From positions 1 to 19,808 of the forward strand of contig CAYNFH010000122.1 of the NCBI GenBank assembly GCA_964396385.1: 19,808 nt of DNA, read 5' to 3'. Source of the DNA: CAYNFH01 sp964396385 (GTDB lineage: Bacteria; Armatimonadota; Chthonomonadetes; Chthonomonadales; CAJBBX01). Below the pieces are notes generated by a model that worked only from the letters and a program-made list of their open reading frames with translations, was not told where the DNA came from and ran no database searches. The translations under genes and the position numbers were made by a program. Each line of letters begins with the position of its first letter. Within the stretch, counting starts at the first letter, position 1. Positions 14,195 to 19,808 of the stretch are shown here, piece after piece.

Positions 14195-17100
14195 TTGAAG
14201 GAAATCCAACACGCTTCAAAGAAGACCGCCCACGTCGTAGACATCCCCAACCTCGTAGAGCTGCAGCTAGACTCCTACCGCTGGTTCCTGGAAGAAGGTC
14301 TCAAGGAGCTTTTCGACAGTTTCTCTCCGATCTACGACTTCACAGGGAATACGTCCATCTCCCTGACCGACTTCACCCTGGGAGAGCCCAAGTATACGGT
14401 CGATGAGTGCCGCGACCGTGACATGACCTTCGAGTCCCCCATCAAGGCCAAGGTCCAGCTCACTCAGGCCAACAAGGAGATGATCGAGAGCGAGGTCTAT
14501 CTGGGAGACCTGCCTCTCATGACCGACAAAGGCACCTTCGTCATCAACGGCGCGGAGCGCGTGGTGGTAAGCCAGCTCGCGCGCTCGCCCGGCGTCTACT
14601 TCAAGGACAACCTGGACTTCTCCGGCCGCGTGCTCTACTACGCCACCATCATCCCAAGCGAAGGGGCCTGGGTGGACGTGGAGAGCGACGCAAGCGAGGT
14701 AGTCACGGTCCGTATCGGCCAGACGCGCAAGTTCCCCCTCACCACGCTGCTCCGGGCCCTCAACGCGTTCGCTGTCGCCTCCGTCCCGGTGGAGATGTCC
14801 ATCGACGACGCGCGCGAGAAGCTGTGGATCTACAAGAGTGTGGACGCCGAGCAGGGAATACAGTCCGTGCAGGACTACATCCTGCCCATGGCGCTGGTCG
14901 ACTCTCTGGTGGAGCGGAAGACGGGCGAGGTCCTGTTCGAGGCCGGCGCCCGCATCGTCGCCACCCGCGCGGACCGCGAGCGCGAAGAGTCCTACAACAC
15001 AGGTGACCGCTACGTCTCCCTCGAGGAGATCGGGGAGCGGTTCCCCGGCAGCACGGTCCTGCGCCTGCAGTCGCCCTGCGACTCAACGGCGGACATCGTC
15101 AAGCTGTTCAGCACCCGCGTCACACTGGAGAACCCGACGGCCGAGGACCTGGTCGGAAAGCGCGCCGCCTACGACATCCTTGACTCTAAGGGCGAGAAGA
15201 CGCTAGTCCGCGCCTTCCACAAGATCGACAAAACCGCGGCGAACGCCATCCTCAAGGCCAACCCCGGTCACGTGGACGTCTACGTCGCCCACCGGTACGT
15301 GGAGGCGACCCTGGACCAGGACGCCGCCCACCATCAGGCCGAGGCCCTGCTGGACATCTACAAGAAGATCCGCCCGGGCGACCCGGCCACGCCGGAGTCC
15401 GCGCGCAACCTGCTCCAGTCTATCTTCTACGACAGCCGCCGGTATGACCTGGCCAAGGTCGGCCGCTACAAGCTGAACAAGAAGCTGGGTCAGGCGCTTC
15501 CGCTCACGGCCCGCACCCTTACGCGCGAGGACCTGGTGAGCATTCTGCGATACATGGTGAACTTGTCCGAGGGCACCGGCACCACGGACGACATCGACCA
15601 CCTGGAGAACAAGCGCGTCCGCTCTGTGGGCGAGCTGCTCTACAGCCAGCTCCGCATGGGCTTCCTCCGCATGGAGAAAGTGGCCAAGGAGCGCATGACC
15701 TCGCTGGACAGCGACAACATCATCCCGCAGGTCATCCTCTCCGTGAAGCCCATCTCTGCGTCCATCAAGAGCTTCTTCGGCTCCAGCCAGTTGAGCCAGT
15801 TCATGGACCAGACCAACCCGCTCTCGGAGCTCACCAGCAAGCGGCGGCTCTCCGCGCTGGGGCCGGGCGGTCTGTCCCGCCAGTCGGCCAAGCTGGAGGT
15901 CCGGGACGTCCACCACAGCCACTACGGCCGGATCTGTCCCATTGAGACGCCGGAAGGCCCGAACATCGGCCTCATCGGCTCCATGGCCATCCACGCGCGG
16001 GTTGACCCGTTCGGCTTCCTGGAGACGCCCTACCGCAAGGTGAAAAAGGGCGTGGTCACCACCGAGATTGAGTACATGACGGCCGACGTGGACCACCGGT
16101 ACCACATCGCGCCGGGCAACGAGCCTCTGGACGAGCACGGCCGCTTCATCCACGATCACGTCCAGGTCCGGCACGAGGACGCCTACCCGGTAGTCCGGCC
16201 GGAGCAGGTGGAGCTGATGGACGTCTCCCCGATGCAGATCGTGTCGGTGGCGACGGCCATGATCCCCTTCCTGGAAAACGACGACGCGAACCGCGCGCTC
16301 ATGGGCGCCAACATGCAGCGCCAGGCGGTGCCCACGCTGCGGCCGGACGCCCCGCTGGTAAAGACCGGCGTGGAGAAGCGCGCCGCCCGGGACTCCGGCG
16401 CGGTGATCATCGCCCGCCGGCCGGGCACCGTCAAGCGTGTAACCGCCGAGCAGATCGTGGTAGAGACGGAGGATGGCCGGCTGGACACCTACCGGCTGCT
16501 CAACATGCTCCGCTCCAATCAGGCCACCTGCATCACCCAGCGGCCCATCGTCAATAAGGGCCAGCGGGTGCGCAAGGGCCAGGTGATGGCGGACGGCCCC
16601 TGCACGGATAACGGCGAGCTCGCGCTCGGCCAGAACGTGCTGGTCGCCTTCATGCCGTGGGGCGGCTACAACTACGAGGACGCGGTGCTGCTCTCCGAGC
16701 GGCTGGTGAAGGACGACGTCTTCACCTCCATCCACATCGAAAAGTTCGAGAAGGAGGCCCGCGACACCAAGCTGGGACCGGAAGAGATCACCCGCGATAT
16801 CCCGAACGTCGGCGAGGACATGCTGAAGGACCTCGACGAGAACGGAATCATCCGCATCGGCGCGGAGGTCCGGCCGGAGGACATCCTGGTCGGGGAAGTA
16901 GCGCCGAAGGGCCAGGGCGAGCTCACGGCCGAAGAACGCCTCATTATCGCCATCTTCGGCAAGAAGGCGGAAGAGACCCGCGACGTCTCCCTTCGAGTTC
17001 CGCACGGCGAGAAGGGCAAGGTAGTCGACGTCAAGGTCTTCAGCCGCTTCAAGTACCAGTGCGTCCGCTGCAAGACCATCTACAACTTCAGCAAGCGTCC

Positions 17101-18400
17101 GGACCGCACCGTGTGCGAGCGGTGCGACGGCGACATGGTGCGCCTGCCCTCCGATGAGCTGAACGCCGGCGTAAACCAGTTGGTCCGCGTCTACATCGCC
17201 CAGAAGCGCAAGGTGATGGAGGGCGATAAGATGGCGGGCCGCCACGGGAACAAGGGGGTCATCTCCAAGATCCTGCCGGAAGAGGACATGCCGTTCCTGC
17301 CGGACGGCACGCCCGTGGACATCGTGCTGAACCCGCTGGGGGTGCCCTCGCGCATGAACATCGGCCAGATCCTGGAGACCCACCTGGGCCTGGTCGGCAA
17401 GCACCTCAACTGCTCCTTCGTGAACCCGGCGTTCGAGGGCTCGACCGAGGCGGATATTCTGGGCGAGCTGGACCGGTTGGCAGCGCACCTGCGACGCCGC
17501 ACGCTGGAGAACTACGTCAACAGTGAGCTGGAAATGGGCCTGCAGTTCGAGGAGGATGCCGCTCCAGAGCAGATGCTGGAGCAGGTCACCAACGAGCTGA
17601 AGAGCTACAAGGGCGGCCGGCTGGAGCATATCTCGCGCATCGTGGCGGGACCGCCCGTGACCTCTGCCGTCCAGATGGAGCTGGACACCCATAAGACGGT
17701 TGACGGAGGACCGGAGACCGAGGACGAATCTCCGGAAGCCGTCCCCAGTCCGGAGGCGGAACCCGAGCCTATCGACTGGTCCAAGGACGACCTGCCGGTG
17801 GACAAGAAGTTCGACTACTCGGCCGTGGTGGAGAGGATCCAGCGGAACGCGTGGTCGCGCTCCGGCATAGACCCGGCCACCGGCAAGTGCCAGGTGCGCA
17901 ACGGCCTCACCGGCGAGGCGTTCAACCATCAGGTCACGGTGGGCTATATCTACATGCTCAAGCTGGCCCACCTGGTGGACGACAAGATCCACGCCCGGTC
18001 CACGGGCCCCTACTCCCTGGTCACCCAGCAGCCGCTGGGCGGCAAGGCTCAGTTCGGCGGACAGCGGTTCGGAGAGATGGAGGTGTGGGCGCTCGAAGCT
18101 TACGGCGCCGCCTACACGCTCCAGGAGATCCTGACCATCAAGTCCGACGACGTCCTGGGACGTGTGAAGACCTACGAGTCCATCGTCAAGGGCGACAGCA
18201 TGCTGGAGCCCGGCGTGCCGGAGTCGTTCAAGATCCTGGTCAACGAGCTCCAGTCGCTGGGCCTCAAGGTGGCCGTCGAAGACGAGAACGATAAGGAGAT
18301 CGACCTGAAGGACCGGGACGACGACATCGATCCCAACGAAGATCCCATGAAGGCGGCCGCGCGCAGACGCCGCCGGATTATGGAACTTCAAGAAGACTAG
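14195..18400 (+). CDS. rpoB: DNA-directed RNA polymerase subunit beta
   Basis: The beta subunit forms half of the catalytic cleft of RNA polymerase and the rifampicin pocket. The 1401 residues run from LVELQLDSYRWFLEEGL through the fork/rif region (FFGSSQLSQFMDQTNPLSEL), HYGRICPIETPEGPNIG, GDKMAGRHGNKGVIS, NPLGVPSRMNIGQILETHLG and QPLGGKAQFGGQRFGEMEV to an acidic-basic tail. It starts at TTG with AGGAGG 6 bases upstream. Two features are unusual. C956-x2-C959 and C974-x2-C977 form a probable zinc ribbon inserted just before the GDKMAGRHGNKG segment. A large insert at about 1095-1210 precedes the C-terminal clamp-binding part and includes decayed heptamer repeats. Ser548 occupies the E. coli His526 position, and LSRQSAKLEV replaces the usual LTRERAGFEV. 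rplJ and rplL are not upstream. rpoC follows after 298 bp. Confidence 0.98.
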   Translation: MKEIQHASKKTAHVVDIPNLVELQLDSYRWFLEEGLKELFDSFSPIYDFTGNTSISLTDFTLGEPKYTVDECRDRDMTFESPIKAKVQLTQANKEMIESEVYLGDLPLMTDKGTFVINGAERVVVSQLARSPGVYFKDNLDFSGRVLYYATIIPSEGAWVDVESDASEVVTVRIGQTRKFPLTTLLRALNAFAVASVPVEMSIDDAREKLWIYKSVDAEQGIQSVQDYILPMALVDSLVERKTGEVLFEAGARIVATRADREREESYNTGDRYVSLEEIGERFPGSTVLRLQSPCDSTADIVKLFSTRVTLENPTAEDLVGKRAAYDILDSKGEKTLVRAFHKIDKTAANAILKANPGHVDVYVAHRYVEATLDQDAAHHQAEALLDIYKKIRPGDPATPESARNLLQSIFYDSRRYDLAKVGRYKLNKKLGQALPLTARTLTREDLVSILRYMVNLSEGTGTTDDIDHLENKRVRSVGELLYSQLRMGFLRMEKVAKERMTSLDSDNIIPQVILSVKPISASIKSFFGSSQLSQFMDQTNPLSELTSKRRLSALGPGGLSRQSAKLEVRDVHHSHYGRICPIETPEGPNIGLIGSMAIHARVDPFGFLETPYRKVKKGVVTTEIEYMTADVDHRYHIAPGNEPLDEHGRFIHDHVQVRHEDAYPVVRPEQVELMDVSPMQIVSVATAMIPFLENDDANRALMGANMQRQAVPTLRPDAPLVKTGVEKRAARDSGAVIIARRPGTVKRVTAEQIVVETEDGRLDTYRLLNMLRSNQATCITQRPIVNKGQRVRKGQVMADGPCTDNGELALGQNVLVAFMPWGGYNYEDAVLLSERLVKDDVFTSIHIEKFEKEARDTKLGPEEITRDIPNVGEDMLKDLDENGIIRIGAEVRPEDILVGEVAPKGQGELTAEERLIIAIFGKKAEETRDVSLRVPHGEKGKVVDVKVFSRFKYQCVRCKTIYNFSKRPDRTVCERCDGDMVRLPSDELNAGVNQLVRVYIAQKRKVMEGDKMAGRHGNKGVISKILPEEDMPFLPDGTPVDIVLNPLGVPSRMNIGQILETHLGLVGKHLNCSFVNPAFEGSTEADILGELDRLAAHLRRRTLENYVNSELEMGLQFEEDAAPEQMLEQVTNELKSYKGGRLEHISRIVAGPPVTSAVQMELDTHKTVDGGPETEDESPEAVPSPEAEPEPIDWSKDDLPVDKKFDYSAVVERIQRNAWSRSGIDPATGKCQVRNGLTGEAFNHQVTVGYIYMLKLAHLVDDKIHARSTGPYSLVTQQPLGGKAQFGGQRFGEMEVWALEAYGAAYTLQEILTIKSDDVLGRVKTYESIVKGDSMLEPGVPESFKILVNELQSLGLKVAVEDENDKEIDLKDRDDDIDPNEDPMKAAARRRRRIMELQED
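17695..17729. repeat. Decayed heptamer repeat inside rpoB
   Basis: Five consecutive 7-base units begin with GAC (two GACGGTT/GACGGAG, then diverged forms). Partial inverted CCGTCC and GTCCGG pieces follow at about 17738-17752. It codes for the Asp/Glu/Pro-rich stretch around residues 1167-1190 in the insert before the conserved C-terminus. The units resemble the miaB and E1 arms but are degraded. Confidence 0.6.
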
Positions 18401-18419
18401 ACGCCGTAAGGAGAAGCAC

Positions 18420-18453
18420 GGGGGCAGGCGGCCGCGCGCTTGCCCCCTTTTCT
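18420..18453 (+). terminator. Intrinsic terminator between rpoB and rpoC
   Basis: GGGGGCAGGCG (18420-18430) pairs with CGCTTGCCCCC (18437-18447) in an 11-bp stem with one G-U pair and a 6-base loop, followed directly by TTTTCT. It lies 20 bp after the rpoB stop. An outer GCACGG / CCGTGC pair (18416-18421 and 18455-18460) could compete with the base of the stem, which would allow partial read-through. Confidence 0.85.
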
Positions 18454-18478
18454 GCCGTGCATACCCACTACCAATTTC

Positions 18479-18660
18479 ACTACAGAGCACACAGAGAGCA
18501 CAGAGGAGGACGGGGATTTCAGACAGGATAAACAGGATGGACAGGATTCCGGAATCATCCCGAGCACCAAAGACGGTAGCCGCCTGCTCCGGAAACCTTC
18601 ATCCCGTCATTCCTGTAAATCCTGTCAAGTAGTCTCTGTGCTCTCTGTGTCCTCTGTGGT
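18479..18660. repeat. Composite nonamer inverted repeat between rpoB and rpoC
   Basis: The outer arms are 27 bases each (18479-18505 and 18634-18660), built of three nonamers ending in CAGAG and matching at 25 of 27 positions when inverted. The inner arms are ACAGGAT-based nonamers, GACAGGATA / AACAGGATG / GACAGGATT at 18522-18548. The inverted imperfect counterpart lies at about 18600-18626. The centre is about 50 bp of unrelated sequence. It fills most of the 298-bp intergenic gap, downstream of the terminator and about 40 bp before rpoC. Confidence 0.92.
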
Positions 18661-18698
18661 AGATCCGTTTTCCGATAGCCATTAAGGGAGGAGACAGA

Positions 18699-19808
<1,110 letters not shown>

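Noticed and set aside
15203..18490. A very long open frame (1095 codons) antisense to rpoB
   Set aside because: It is the mirror of a high-GC gene with strong codon bias. Its translation is His/Val/Leu/Asp-rich without recognisable domains, while the plus strand encodes unmistakable RpoB.
18479..18660. Insertion sequence ends
   Set aside because: There is no transposase frame in the roughly 180-bp element and no clear target duplication. It is better described as an inverted repeat, possibly moved in trans.

Overview
This is a GC-rich bacterial chromosome segment carrying core housekeeping genes. No rRNA, tRNA, CRISPR array, phage gene or transposase gene was recognised. Both ends cut through genes: metH at the left and rpoC at the right. 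The RpoB and RpoC sequences, the alpha-beta fused E1 dehydrogenase and the high GC fit a deep-branching free-living lineage such as Armatimonadota or a relative. That placement is only an impression from sequence style and was not tested with a tree.

Left two thirds (1-10760), all on the minus strand, read from right to left: miaB (tRNA methylthiotransferase), a phytanoyl-CoA dioxygenase family gene, mutS, a small zinc-ribbon membrane protein overlapping mutS by ATGA, mutL, an acyltransferase-3 membrane protein, and the 5' part of metH (cobalamin-dependent methionine synthase). The miaB-mutS-mutL cluster is a widespread arrangement. Here it has two extra genes inside it. MutL keeps a near-canonical endonuclease motif, so repair is probably of the MutH-independent type.

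Right third (10832-19808), on the plus strand: a small GIY-YIG-like protein with a TTG start, a fused E1 alpha/beta 2-oxoacid dehydrogenase, rpoB (TTG start, strong Shine-Dalgarno, extended -10 promoter) and the start of rpoC. rpoB and rpoC are separated by 298 bp holding a strong intrinsic terminator and a large inverted repeat, which is unusual for genes normally co-transcribed. The ribosomal genes rplJ and rplL, usual upstream neighbours of rpoB, are absent.

The most striking structure is a dispersed family of short-period tandem repeats (period 7, 8 or 9), mostly arranged as inverted arms. They occur between genes (mutL upstream region, rpoB-rpoC gap, E1 leader) and also in frame inside conserved genes (miaB, mutL, twice in the E1 fusion, and a decayed copy in rpoB). 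Inside genes they fall in inter-domain linkers and encode low-complexity hydrophilic peptides. Arms at different loci are almost identical: 26 of 27 bases between the mutL and rpoBC copies, and about 29 of 31 between miaB and E1. This points to a spreading, protein-tolerated repeat family. Other points of interest are a four-cysteine zinc-ribbon insert in RpoB, a serine at the RpoB position equivalent to E. coli His526, and a probable leaderless miaB transcript.
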